Assembly: GCA_023375785.1 (NCBI GenBank)
Contig: SZWC01016068.1
Coordinates: forward strand, 1-64,000
Length of the DNA: 64,000 bases
Direction of reading: 5' to 3'
DNA from: Penium margaritaceum
Taxonomy: Eukaryota > Streptophyta > Zygnematophyceae > Desmidiales > Peniaceae
Positions 9,975 through 20,212 of the stretch are shown here, in pieces. The notes beneath the pieces were generated by a model that saw only the letters and a program-made list of their open reading frames with translations, was not told the origin of the DNA and ran no database searches. Within the stretch, counting starts at the first letter, position 1; each line of letters starts with the position of its first letter. The position numbers were made by a program, and so were the translations under genes.

Positions 9975-10598
9975 CTCCACAAGAGCAAGTTCCAAGAAAG
10001 TACTAGATGCATACTCTGATTGTCAATCCGACTTCACCAATGGAAAGACAGGTGGCAAAATGTCTACGGTCCAAGTTTGAGGCCATTTCAATAGTTGGAT
10101 GGGGAGATATGAATTTTCGAAGTATTTGGGGTCATTTACAGCCGATATTCGGGTGACCATGGGCGATGGCTCCATGCCTTGGCCTGAGAAAAGAAAAAGG
10201 CAAGAGATCCAGGGTCAAGATCTGATGGGAGAACTATCCAAAAAGGTCCTGGATTCTTGGGTTGCCTTCTCAGAGTGTGCTGACTAGGGAAAAGGTACCT
10301 CTCCTTACTTTTTAGGTGAGGTGAGATCCTTGTGTGCTAGCCATGGACACATGACAATTCTCCATGGGATTGTGGGTTATGTGACCACTAGGAGTGTGCC
10401 ATGAGAGCATTTTCTAGCTCTCTAGGTCGTATGTGAGTGGTCAGCCTGATTGCTAGGCTGATTTCCTCCCTTGTGTGAAATTATGGACTCTAGGGTGTGA
10501 GCCTTAGCATCCATGGCTAAATGGTGTGACTTCCGAGAGGGCTCACTTGCCCAAACTCTAGCTCTATATGTGCTACATGATTTCTAGGGTTTCAATTA
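9975..10598 (+). repeat. Copia A LTR, first LTR of A3, cut by the duplication junction (copy 1)
   Basis: Matches 21,222-21,845 almost exactly, then stops at the tandem junction where sequence switches to Copia B RNase H. Confidence 0.85.
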
Positions 10599-10820
10599 GA
10601 AACACGCCCTCACATTTGCTATGCTATGGGATAAGTGAGTAGGTTTGTGGCCAATCTAGGGCCACAGTACTAGGAAGCAGTCAAGCGCATCATACGCTAA
10701 CTACACAAGACCCGACACATGGGAGTCCAGTTTGGAGGCCAGGAAGGATCTGACCCGTTGCGGCTGGTCTGCTACACATACGCAGAATGGGGAGGAAGAA
10801 TCGATGACAAAAAGTCCACC
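10599..10820 (+). pseudogene. Copia B fossil B1: RNase H left of hAT (copy 2)
   Basis: Pol fragment with the ICYAMG and VSRFVAN words that precede Copia RNase H, then the CYTYAEWGGRIDDKKST region (clear near 10,770-10,820). It resumes at 14,590 after the hAT. It is the sequence joined to LTR A at the duplication junction. Broken fossil. Confidence 0.8.
10813..10820. repeat. hAT target-site duplication, left (copy 2)
   Basis: AGTCCACC immediately before the hAT left end; an identical octamer sits at 14,590-14,597. Confidence 0.9.
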
Positions 10821-10853
10821 TAAGCCTGTACACCAAAAACCAGGTCTCACGTC

Positions 10854-10854
10854 N
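10854..10854. other. Undetermined base (N)
   Basis: A single N in the hAT left subterminal region. It is the only ambiguous base noticed and shows the assembly was locally uncertain here, 255 bases right of the duplication junction. Confidence 0.95.
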
Positions 10855-11227
10855 GAGGCGGCCGGAGGCGGGGGAGGGGTATGGCGGAAGATGGCCGGGA
10901 GTCCGGTTCAACACTGACCGAGAATAGGTCGGCCGACTACTTTCCGAGGCCCCCTTATCCCCACCCCCCTCCATTCCGAGGCCTCCAAACACCCCCTCAC
11001 CCTCTTCTAGTGCCTGTTTGTTGGTGCCCGTCTCCCGCATTGGTCGGAGCAGCCACATCTCCCGATAGAGAGTGTGTACGTGCAGTTTGACCCTAGGGTT
11101 TCACACAGGTGCCACGGTGTGTGGTTTGGCCAGCCAGTGCACAAAGCACCGTGCATCGACTAATCTTGTTTTTCTCTAACGTACTGTGCCTTCGACTCGA
11201 CCGGCTGGCCGGGCTCCAGCAGTGACA

Positions 11228-13516
11228 ATGGCCACTCAGGGCTTGCAACAGCAGTCTCTCCAACAGCAGCAGCAGCAGTTGATGCAGCAGCAGAGCCAAC
11301 AGAAGCAGACACCCAGTGCATCGGGGTCTAAGCCGGATGGCACCCTCATCGAGGCAACGCTGAACGTCCGCGACCGGGTGGAAAAACACAAGATGAAGCC
11401 CACCGTCGTCTGGACAGTATTCACGTGCGTGGTGATCAATGGAGAGCCAACAGCTACGTGCAACCTGTGTCCGCCACGCACGGGACTGAAGGGGACCTTT
11501 GGCCTGAACCAAAGCAACGCGTCTGGCATGTGGAAACGTCTTCGGCTGGAGCACAAGGAAAAGCACAAGGAGTTGAAGGAGTTGGAGGTTCAGCAGAGCC
11601 TCCTACATGCAACATAGGCGGCAGCACAGACGGCAGCCGAGGTGGACGGTACGAATGCTCATGTTGCACGTGGTGCTGCGGGAGTGGGACTTGTGTTCAA
11701 CAAGAAGTACTTCTACTGTTGCATCTGGAAGCACATAGTAGACAAGAATGAAAGCTTTCTGAGAATTGAATCATTCTGGCTGCGGCAAGCATTCCTGCAC
11801 TGCAGCCCATTTGCTATTCTGCCTGGTAGGAGAACCTTGACGCGGCCTTTGAAGAACGGAGCTGCAGCTTTCCGCAAGAGACTGAGAAAGATGTTTGTGG
11901 AGGTTCTGTTTGCTGTTTCATTCATAACAGACGGTTGGCAGTCCGACGCAAATCACAAGTACCTCAGTGCGACCGCGCACTAGATTACAGACTGGCAGAT
12001 GCAAAGCGTGGCCTTGGCCTTCCCTTCGTGCAACGACGATGCAACTGCCGCCACTGTCTTTGACCTGTTTTCAGCTGCTGTGAAGGAGTGGCGGCTTTGG
12101 GACAAGATCTATTGTGTGACAATGGACAACGACAGTGTGAACGACTCCATGGTGGATAATTTCTTGGTGCTGCAGAACGACAAATTTGACAAGGATGGCC
12201 ACATCCGCTGCATGGGCCACATCTTGAACTTGGCTATCAAAGACTTGATTGCAGTGGAGCAGGTGGAGGAGCACCTTCGCGTGGCACAGGACATTGTGAA
12301 CCATGTCAGCCGGTCTGCCAAGCATGAGCAGTCGCTCATGAACGCATGTCATGCCAGCGGTGTGAACTACCTCTCCCTCCACCTCGACACCCCCACAAGG
12401 TGGAACAGCACCCTAGACATGTGTGAGAGGGTGGTGAGGATCAAGGAGGTGCTTGATGAGTGGCTCCAGACGCGGGATCCTGCCCTTATTCCCGATGGGC
12501 AGGGCTGGGAGCTCCTTGGCATGGTGATTGCAATCTTGAAGCCATTCAAGGGCTTCACTGAGGACATTAGCGGGCAAGAGTACCCAACTTTGTCCCTTGT
12601 GGTGCCTTTCTTTAGCACAATCCTGCAGAAACTTCACATCTAGTGCGTGAAGGCCACAAAGGCAGCAAGAAGAAGCAGAAGAAGGCTACACTGGAGAGCA
12701 CGGAGAAGCTCCTAGTCATGCTGCGCCGGGCCTCTCTATTGCCGTGGACAAGGTGAGATGGTGGTGGTAGTGGTGGTTGTGGTGGTTGCGGTGGTGATTG
12801 TATTCATTCAGACGTATGTTTATGTTCGTGTCACGTCTAACATTTGCTTTCATTATTCCATTGTGCTTGTAGCTTGAGAACTACGTGAAGAGGTGCAGCA
12901 TCCGCCATGTTGTGGCAACTGTGGTTGACCCTCGGTTCCGGTTCCGTTTCTTTCAGCGCGTGCACAAGGTACAATAAGTTGATGTGCACGTGTCGGTACT
13001 CCTTCATTCGTTGTATTCTTTGAGTCATGTTCTAATTGGTTTGTCCTGGTTGTGTAGGACGTGCTGGCGATGCTAGTAACAAGCACTCCGTCCGAGCGGA
13101 TGTTCTCGCTTGGCGGAAGGGTGGTGACGGATTTTCGCCATTCACTGTTGCAGCTGAGAGTTCAAGACCTGCTTTGCCTGAAAACTTGGATCAATGACCC
13201 TGCACTTAGAGATTTCCCGGTGGCACCCAATGGCACTATGGCAGAGGAGCTGCTTGAGATTGAGGAGAAAGAGAAGGCAACGAGGAGAGCACCAAGGAAG
13301 GCTGTCAAAGTAGCTAAGAAAGGCAAGGAGGGTGCCACAGAGGACCAGGATGCCGCATGCGACACTGCTGAGGTTCAGCCGAAAGAGGAGAGTGATGACG
13401 ACAGTAGTTCAGAGGAGTCCGACGATGAGAACGATGATGATGACAACGATGATGAGGTCAAAGGTGGATACATGGGTGGTGGAGGTGATGGTGATGAGGA
13501 TGACGATGTACTATAG
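11228..13516 (+). pseudogene. hAT-family transposase, three exons (copy 2)
   Basis: Duplicate of the gene at 308-2598. Exons: 11,228-12,752, 12,873-12,968 and 13,058-13,516. It has the same BED finger, catalytic Asp motifs, TRWNST block and PSERMFS dimerisation block. The Gln-rich N terminus is open here (CAG where copy 1 has TAG), leaving three in-frame TAG codons (11,615; 11,981; 12,641). Two single-base deletions relative to copy 1, near 12,667 and 12,724, disturb the frame late in exon 1. Of about 21 exon-1 differences between copies, about 17 change the residue, as expected without selection. Confidence 0.85.
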
Positions 13517-13714
13517 TTGAGCTAGTTTCATATTCTAAGTGATTTTCTTTCATAAAGTGTTTGTCTTCATTCCTTTCATGCTTCCATCCTTTCATGCTTA
13601 TATCTAGTCTATGGTTTCCACTTGTCCAACATTATGTTTGAAGTTAGAGAACTGAGCTGTAAGTAATTTGTGGCCATTGTTTAAAGAGCTGAGCTCTTCT
13701 GTAAAGAATTCATG

Positions 13715-13722
13715 GCCATGGT
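13715..13722. repeat. MITE target-site duplication, left
   Basis: GCCATGGT before the MITE, repeated at 14,050-14,057; copy 1 of the duplication has a single GCCATGGT at the empty site (about 2,797-2,804). Confidence 0.9.
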
Positions 13723-14049
13723 TAAGGCTGTACACCAAATCCTAGGATTCGTGAATAAGATTCATGAACCCGGAAAAAGATTCGGATTCGGGGATCCAAA
13801 TGCTTCATGAGGATTTGATTTGGGATTCGGAGATCCTTTCCCTATTGTTTCAACATGGAAAACAGTGATTTATGTGGCAGATTAGAAGATTTTTACCTGC
13901 CATCACCCATAGGATTCAGAAAAGATTCGTGAATCTTACGGATTCGCGAATCCAGATTCGGATTCGTGAATCAAAGCCAAACCTGGATTCGGATTCGTGA
14001 ATCCGAATCCAATCTGGGATCCGGGAATCTTACCCGGTGTGCACCCTTA
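13723..14049. mobile_element. hAT-type MITE inserted in the hAT (copy 2 only)
   Basis: A 327-bp noncoding element starting TAAGGCTGTACACC and ending GGTGTGCACCCTTA: 14-bp terminal inverted repeats differing at two positions. It is flanked by perfect 8-bp duplications and missing from the otherwise near-identical copy 1. The left repeat matches the hAT's own left end at 13 of 14 positions. Inside are at least four GATTCGYGAATC near-palindromes (13,924; 13,941; 13,961; 13,992) and one partial at 13,746. Probably a non-autonomous rider of this or a related hAT. Confidence 0.92.
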
Positions 14050-14057
14050 GCCATGGT
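14050..14057. repeat. MITE target-site duplication, right
   Basis: GCCATGGT identical to 13,715-13,722. Confidence 0.9.
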
Positions 14058-14457
14058 GTGAATGATAGGAACAACGATGAAGAAGCAACTTGGAAAACCA
14101 CAGAGCAACATTACATTAGTGTTTGCCAGTTCCAATTCCATAATGTAATGTTGCTCCATGGAAAACCACAAAGCAACATTACATTAGTGTCAGTCGGCAA
14201 CTTGGAAAACCATTGGCATTGTGACTGTCATAACAATTTACTGAAAAGAAGGTTGTGGTGTTTCTCATTGTTGGTGTTCTGGAGTGTCAGCAGTAGAGGT
14301 GATGGTGGTGCCACAGTAATCTTGGTAGTAATGGAGGTGGTGTTTGGGGTGGCGGTCATGGTGGTGAAGGTGGGAGTGGTGTTGGAATTGCTGGCAGTGG
14401 AGGTAGTTGTGTTGCTAGCGGGGGGAAGTGTGTGAACAGCAGACTCACGAGTCTGCC
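14058..14457 (+). other. hAT 3' noncoding region right of the MITE (copy 2)
   Basis: Equivalent of 2,805-3,204 in copy 1: the GAGCAACATTACATTA inverted/direct repeat followed by the GGTGGT-rich tract. Nothing else seen. Confidence 0.7.
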
Positions 14458-14589
14458 GCAATGGAATCGCGATCCTGTGGTCTCGCGATTCCGAGACGGG
14501 ACTCGCGATACCGAGACTGGGACTGGTCTCGGACTTGCAAGACCGATTCCGACCTGGGAATCGCGAGACCGGTCTCGTTTTCACCCTTA
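14458..14589. promoter_or_regulatory. hAT right subterminal repeat array (copy 2)
   Basis: Same array as 3,205-3,336: three TCGCGAT words retained, the fourth changed to TCGCGAG, with CCGAGAC and GGTCTCG words and the CACCCTTA end. Confidence 0.6.
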
Positions 14590-14597
14590 AGTCCACC
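14590..14597. repeat. hAT target-site duplication, right (copy 2)
   Basis: AGTCCACC identical to 10,813-10,820. Confidence 0.9.
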
Positions 14598-15020
14598 TCG
14601 GGCTTTGTGTGCCTCTTGAACAGTGGTGCAGTCTCTTGGGCAAGCAGAAAGCACGACTGTGTCTCCTTCTAGACTGTTGAGACAGAATACATACCTCTAT
14701 CAGAAGCATGCAAGGAGACACATTGGCTATACAGTTTGCATGCCGAGATGAAAGTGTAACAAACGGCGGCAACATAGGTCCGCATAGACAACAAGTACCA
14801 CTACTCACGCGACCTTGTCACAAAGGAGATCATGGACCTGGAATACGTAGAGACCAGGAAGATGCTCGTGGATTGCATGACAAAGGCGCTGGAAAGCCAA
14901 TTACACTCTGCAGGTACTCGAGGCATCGGTATGGTCAACGCAGTAGAAAAAGACTGAGGCCAAGACTACTATAGAGAGGAGAGATCTCATAGCTAATGGA
15001 GGCAGATGCAAGGGAGAGTT
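14590..15020 (+). pseudogene. Copia B fossil B1: end of RNase H and polypurine tract (copy 2)
   Basis: Duplicate of 3,337-3,767. RNase H motifs continue directly from the left flank at 10,599-10,820, and a purine-rich tract precedes the LTR. Broken fossil, several breaks. Confidence 0.8.
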
Positions 15021-15770
15021 TGTTGACCTGATATGCTACCTGTCCATGGCTAATGTTTCAACAGGCACAAGACAAACTAGGCATGCACTGCTCCCTTCGA
15101 GTAAATCTCCTAAGTCTGGTCCAGATAGACAAGGCATGCACTTATCTTTTGGAGCAAGTCCCCTTGGTCTAATCTCGATAGTATAGCCAGCAAATACTAC
15201 TTAGGACAACTCCTTGTGGTTTAGACGCTCAAGAGTTAGTCTTTGGAGCGAGAGGTCAACGGGTCAAATCCCACCCCGGTGACTAATTTCCTTTTTGACC
15301 CAAACGTGGACATGAAGATTCTAAGCGATCTCTCAAAATATTTCAAGGGCTTTCTTGGTAGCTGGCGCCACTTGAAAATCACTGGGAGTGCCATGTAGGC
15401 ATAGGGGATTGTGCAATCTAGATCGCCCCCAAAACACCTCATCCAATGAGCCACGCCTTGGCAAGAGGCTGGCTCTATGACGATAAGAACTTGTCAGATT
15501 CCTGTCATTCATTACATTTCTTACCTTTGAGACTCCTCATAGAGCTATCCTAAAGAAGCATTAGTTGGTGAAAGCCCCAGGAGTAAACTCTTTGTGCAAC
15601 AGTGACTAGGTGCTAAGGATACAGTGCAAGGAAATGATTCCTATGGATTGCTTTGTGTAGAACCGTGATTTTCAGGATGATATCTCCTCGTAGTTGCAAT
15701 ACTAGGAGCGGATGGCAAGCGGCATTGTGTTGGCACTGTCTTTTAGTCCGTTGCCTGAGGCCGGTTGACA
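15021..15770 (+). repeat. Copia B LTR (copy 2)
   Basis: Duplicate of 3,768-4,517, starting TGTTGACC; right limit approximate. Confidence 0.6.
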
Positions 15771-16262
15771 GAAGCATGGAGTCATCTGTACTGGGAATAC
15801 TGAACGTTGCTTTAGGTGTGCCAATGATAACCTTGTCCATGCAAAAGACTAGGGAGATAAGTTGATCACATCAACATGATGCATACTAAAAAAGACTTGA
15901 AATTAGAGAAGGTCGTCTACATGCCGGCTTTTACGGCAAACATATAGTTGGTGTCCAACATCACAGGCGAAGACATGAAGGTCGTTTTCACAAAGGAAGG
16001 GGCCATAATTATCAAGAACAAGGACATCAAGATCTCGTATCCAAAGGAAGTCTCTTGACGCACAGGTCTCAAAAGTTGATGGACTCTCCAAATTGCAGAC
16101 CAAGCCCCTTGATAGTACACATGAGGGATATACGGCGGTTGAAGGGCCCAAGTATCCAAAGCCAGATGTTACACCACACGCCGTCATCGTGGCGGCGAAC
16201 TCCCCCAAAAATGCAAATGTTAAGCTATGGCATAGGCGCTTTGAGCATGTGCATGAACACAT
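15771..16262 (+). pseudogene. Copia B fossil B2: internal region up to GAG-pre-integrase (copy 2)
   Basis: Duplicate of 4,518-5,009. The GAG-pre-integrase start is clearer here (LWHRRFEHVHEH near 16,217-16,260). Broken, many breaks. Confidence 0.7.
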
Positions 16263-16972
16263 TATTGGATCTGGAGGAGAGAGGGAGCCTTGGAGCAGTC
16301 AGCATGTGGGACTAGAAGGGCATCACTTGTGCTGAAGAATGGTTATCGGATCACTCAAAATGATGGAGTACGTATACAGCTAGAGCTTGGGCAAGTCAGC
16401 CCTCTCACACGCCACACCTCTTAGCCATGGAGGCTAAGGCTCAAGTACTAGAGTCCATAATCTCACATAAGGGAGGAAATCAGCCTAGCAACCAGACTAA
16501 CCATTCACACACAACCTAGAGAGCTTGAAAATGCTCTCATGACACACTCCTAGTGGTCACATCACCCATAATCCCATGGAGAATCGCCATGTGTCGATGG
16601 CTAGCACACAAGGATCTCACCTCACCTAAAAAGTAAGGAGAGGAACCTTTCTCATCGTCAGCACACTCTGACAGGGCAACCCAATAATCAAAGTCTTGAC
16701 TGGGTCTTGACCCTCGACCTCTTGTTTTTTTCTTTTCTCAGGCTAAGGCATGGAGCCATCACCCAGGGTCACCCGGATATCGGTAGTCGATCCCAAAAAC
16801 TTAAAAATTCATATCTCTCAATCCGACCGTTAGATTGGCCTCAAACTTGGACCGTACACATTTTGCCATTTGATCAAGCTCAACGTTTTGACGATCAGAA
16901 CAAGCATCTGCTAGTGTCCTATAACTTACACCTATGGACCTGAAACTCAGCGAAATGGCTCCTCTCCTATCA
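16263..16972 (-). repeat. Copia A LTR, 3' LTR of A1 (copy 2)
   Basis: Duplicate of 5,010-5,722 on the minus strand. Confidence 0.8.
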
Positions 16973-18828
16973 ATCTCTCATTTTGCCGCAGTCAAAGTGG
17001 GCTTAGTCTACATGCCTTCATGCAAAACTGCTGTTTCTCACGGGTCACTCCTCTGGTACAGAAATCAGCAACCTGCTTGCTGGTTGGAGTAAACTCCAGC
17101 TTGATAGCACCCTCCTACATCGTTTGCCAGATGAAGTGATATGCGATATCAATGTGCGCTATGCGTGCATGGTGCTCAAGATTTTTGGCGAGTGCGATTG
17201 AGCTCTGGTTGTCGACGCGCATAGGAACTGTAACTGCTGCACTCTCACTCATCTCTTCCATGAGACGCTTAAGCCAAACTGCTTCCTTGGCTACAAAGCT
17301 GAGAGAGACGTACTCAGCTTCCGTGCTTGAGATAGCCACGACCACCTGCCATTTGCTACACCAACTGATGGCCCCATCGTTCATGAGGAACACATGTCCA
17401 GAGATGGACTTGCGGTCCTCACGGTTTGAAGCCCAATCTGCGTCTGTATAGCCGATGATGTTGTCGTTGCCATTGTAGGTGATGCCGATGTTGATGCTTC
17501 CAGCAAGGTAGCGGAGGATCTGCTTCACTGCCTTTAGGTGTTCAGGACCGCGATTAGCCATGGCTGGCTCACAGCGCTAACAGCCTTTGCAAGGTCCGGC
17601 CTGGTTGCAACGATCAGGAACATGAGGCTGCCGACGGCGCGTTGGCATTTCTGTCGCTCAGCTGCATTTGCTTCTCCACCGAAGCTCAATAGGTACTGCC
17701 GCGTCTCTAGCGGCGTGCCGATTGGTCTGGCCACTGCCATGCCAAACCGTTGTAAGATATCCTTGATGTAGGGACTCTGCTACAGGAAGAGAGAGCGTGA
17801 TTTGCGGTCACGCGTGATCTGAATACCAGGGAAGTATGATGTCTCCCCGAGATCGGACATCTAAAAGCACTCCTCCATGGCCTCCTTGAGCTCCTACGAT
17901 GCAAACATGCTATTTCAAAGGAGGAGCATTTCATCCACATACACGATGATGATGAACACCTCATGACCATGCTACTAGCGATAGACGGTGTAGTCACACA
18001 CACCATCTGCTTCCCGCTTCTTCTTGAACACCCACTTGCCCTTGATCACCTTACATCCAGGTGGACGCTCAGTCAGCTCCCACGTACCGTTGTCGAGCTA
18101 CGACTGTATCTCTTGCTGCACAGCTTGTGCCCAATGCACTGCATCTAGTGCATTGGGCACAAGCTGCCCATCTAGTCCATGGCCTCCTTGTACAATATCG
18201 GCTCATCAGATTCTGCTGCAACTGCGACATTCATTTGGTCTCGTTTATGAAGCATCCAGAAATGCCCGCGCTCACCAGGCTTGTAGCGCACCCTGAGAGG
18301 GTACCTGCGACTTGGTACTGGAGCGCTAGCAGGCGGCATGCGCGGTCCTACCGATACAACAGCTTCTGCTGATGGTGGTGCATCTTCTTCCTCTACTTGT
18401 GCCGATGAGGCCGATGTATTGTCTGCATCAGACATGGGAGAATAGAGGGGTTCTCTTACAATCACAATAGAGGAAGGATCAAAGGAGACAGGGTCAGGGA
18501 GAATGTCTGCTCCCATTGCCTCGTCAGCTGCTGCTTCTGCTACCTCTCCATAGATAATGTTGGTGCCAATAACGTTGCTCTCGTTGAAGACGAGATCCCT
18601 GGAGATGATGACATGGCCTGTATCACTCTTGTAGAGGCCATAAGCCTTGCTTGCCACATCATAGTCAATCATCAGCATCTGCGCGCTCTTGGTGTCCCAC
18701 TTTTGCCGCTTCTCCTTTGGTATGTACATGTGTGCCAAGCTGCCAAACGTGCGAAGATGACTCACGCTCATCTTCTTGCCAAACCACGCCACGTACGGTG
18801 TCATCGGCTCTAGAGTCTTGGTTGGACT
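16973..18828 (-). pseudogene. A1 pol: RNase H, reverse transcriptase, integrase C-terminal part (copy 2)
   Basis: Duplicate of 5,723-7,578 with the same Copia motifs on the minus strand and the GGACT target site at its right edge (18,824-18,828). This copy is the one physically closer to the rest of A1 at 31,396. Broken, several breaks. Confidence 0.85.
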
Positions 18829-19566
18829 AGTTGGGAAAGGAGCCATCCGACTCAACTTCAGGTTCACATGAGCAAGTTCTATGAAACTACTAGATTCCTG
18901 CTCCGATCTTCCATCTAAGTTCACTATTTGAAAGATCAGGTGGCAAATTGTCTACGGTCCACGTTTGAGGCCGATCCAAAGGTCGGATCGGGAAATATGA
19001 ATTTCCAAAGTTGTTTGGATCATCGACCGCCGATATCCAAGTGACCATGGGCGACGGCTCCATGCCTTAGCCTGAGAAAAGAAAACGCAGAAGGTTCAAG
19101 GTCAAGACCTGATGGGGGAAATATCCATAAAGGTTCTAGATTCTTGGGTTTCCTCAACAGAGTATGCTAACTAGGAAAAAAGGTACATGTCCGTTCATTT
19201 TACGTGAGGTGAGATCCTTGTGTGCTAGCCATGGACACATGGCGATTCTGCATGGGATTGTGGGTTATGTGACCACTAAGAGAGTATAATGAGAGCATTT
19301 TCTAGCTCTCTAAGTTGTGTGTGAGTGGTCAGACTGATTGCTAGGCTGATTTCCTCCCTTGTGTGAGATTATGGACTCTAGTATGTGAGCCTTAGCCTCC
19401 ATGGCTAAAAAGTGTGGCTTGTAAGAATGCTGACTTGCCCAAGCTCTAACTCTATACGTACTCCATAACTTTGAGTAGTTTAACAACCATTCTTTAGCAC
19501 AAGTGATGCTGTTCCAGTCCCACATGCTCGCTGCTCCAAGGCTCCCTCTCTCTTCTAGATCCACCA
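18829..19566 (+). repeat. Copia A LTR, 5' LTR of A2 (copy 2)
   Basis: 738 bp, duplicate of 7,579-8,316. Confidence 0.85.
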
Positions 19567-20212
19567 CTTGGTATCAGAGCCAGGTTTTGCCACTTTCGGA
19601 CAGCACGGGCCGTCACTTTGAGAGTGACGGATTGGTACAAAACTTCCAACAGATTTGATGATCAACCACACGATCTTCAAGTTCAAGAGAAAAGATTTCC
19701 AACGAGCCCAATATCCCAAAGATTGAACGTTCGGATTGAGAGTTATGTGCAAAACGAGGTCGGCCAAGGCTACACTCTTCTCTCTGAGTAAGACTGTCGC
19801 CTTGTGGTGACCATAACTCTCTTGTTTCTTTGTCAAATTGAGAAAGTAGCTCAAAAGAATTAAATTATTTTTCCTAAGGTTTCCATTGGTAAAAAAATAT
19901 TTGCATTCCATTTGTACGTTTGGGACAAACACTGTTACAAGCTGGCTGGTGTGAGCTAGAGTGGGAGCACAAGCATACCCTGTTTTGAAGAGAGCATATC
20001 TTTAAAAATCCCGTGTTGATGACCCTGTTTTATGTGTCGAACTGAAAGGTTTTGAGCTGAATATTCCAGTCAGGGGCTCAATATTCCAAAATTACTAGTC
20101 TGGTGGCCTTTATAGTCCATTTTCTATTAGACAGATTTCTGGCAGAAGTAGCAGTAGAAGCAAGGGTAGCGCCGCCACTCAAGGGCAGCGGTGAGCATCA
20201 CCAAAGCTCAAA
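19567..20212 (+). other. A2 untranslated leader (copy 2)
   Basis: Duplicate of 8,317-8,962. Noncoding. Confidence 0.75.
19569..19580 (+). promoter_or_regulatory. Primer-binding site of A2 (copy 2)
   Basis: Exact TGGTATCAGAGC, complementary to the 3' end of initiator tRNA-Met, two bases after the LTR. Confidence 0.85.

Larger units (their letters stand above)
1..10598. repeat. Tandem segmental duplication, copy 1 (left edge outside window)
   Basis: Base 1 onward matches base 10,921 onward almost base for base, and the match runs to 10,598 here and 21,845 in the second copy. The two copies differ by scattered substitutions at roughly 1-2% of sites (about 17 counted by eye in the first kilobase), a few 1-3 bp indels, and one 335-bp difference caused by a MITE plus its target duplication. 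About 320 bases of copy 1 lie left of the window. It carries most of a hAT, Copia B sequence and the front of nested Copia A elements. Confidence 0.95.
10821..14589 (+). mobile_element. hAT DNA transposon, complete with both ends (copy 2)
   Basis: Bounded by a perfect 8-bp duplication AGTCCACC. The left end reads TAAGCCTGTACACC and the right end, reverse complemented, TAAGGGTGAAAACG: short imperfect terminal inverted repeats sharing TAAG and TG. Length is 3,769 bp including a 327-bp MITE. The host sequence is the RNase H part of Copia B1. The MITE and the transposase breaks argue that this copy is not autonomous; its ends look intact, so it might still be mobilised by a related transposase (inference). 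Confidence 0.9.

Noticed and set aside
7579-10598. LTR-gag-LTR at 7,579-10,598 as a specialised gag-only (TR-GAG-like) element
   Set aside because: The second LTR belongs to A3, and A2's own pol and 3' LTR lie beyond A3 at 27,567-31,395, so nesting explains the layout better.
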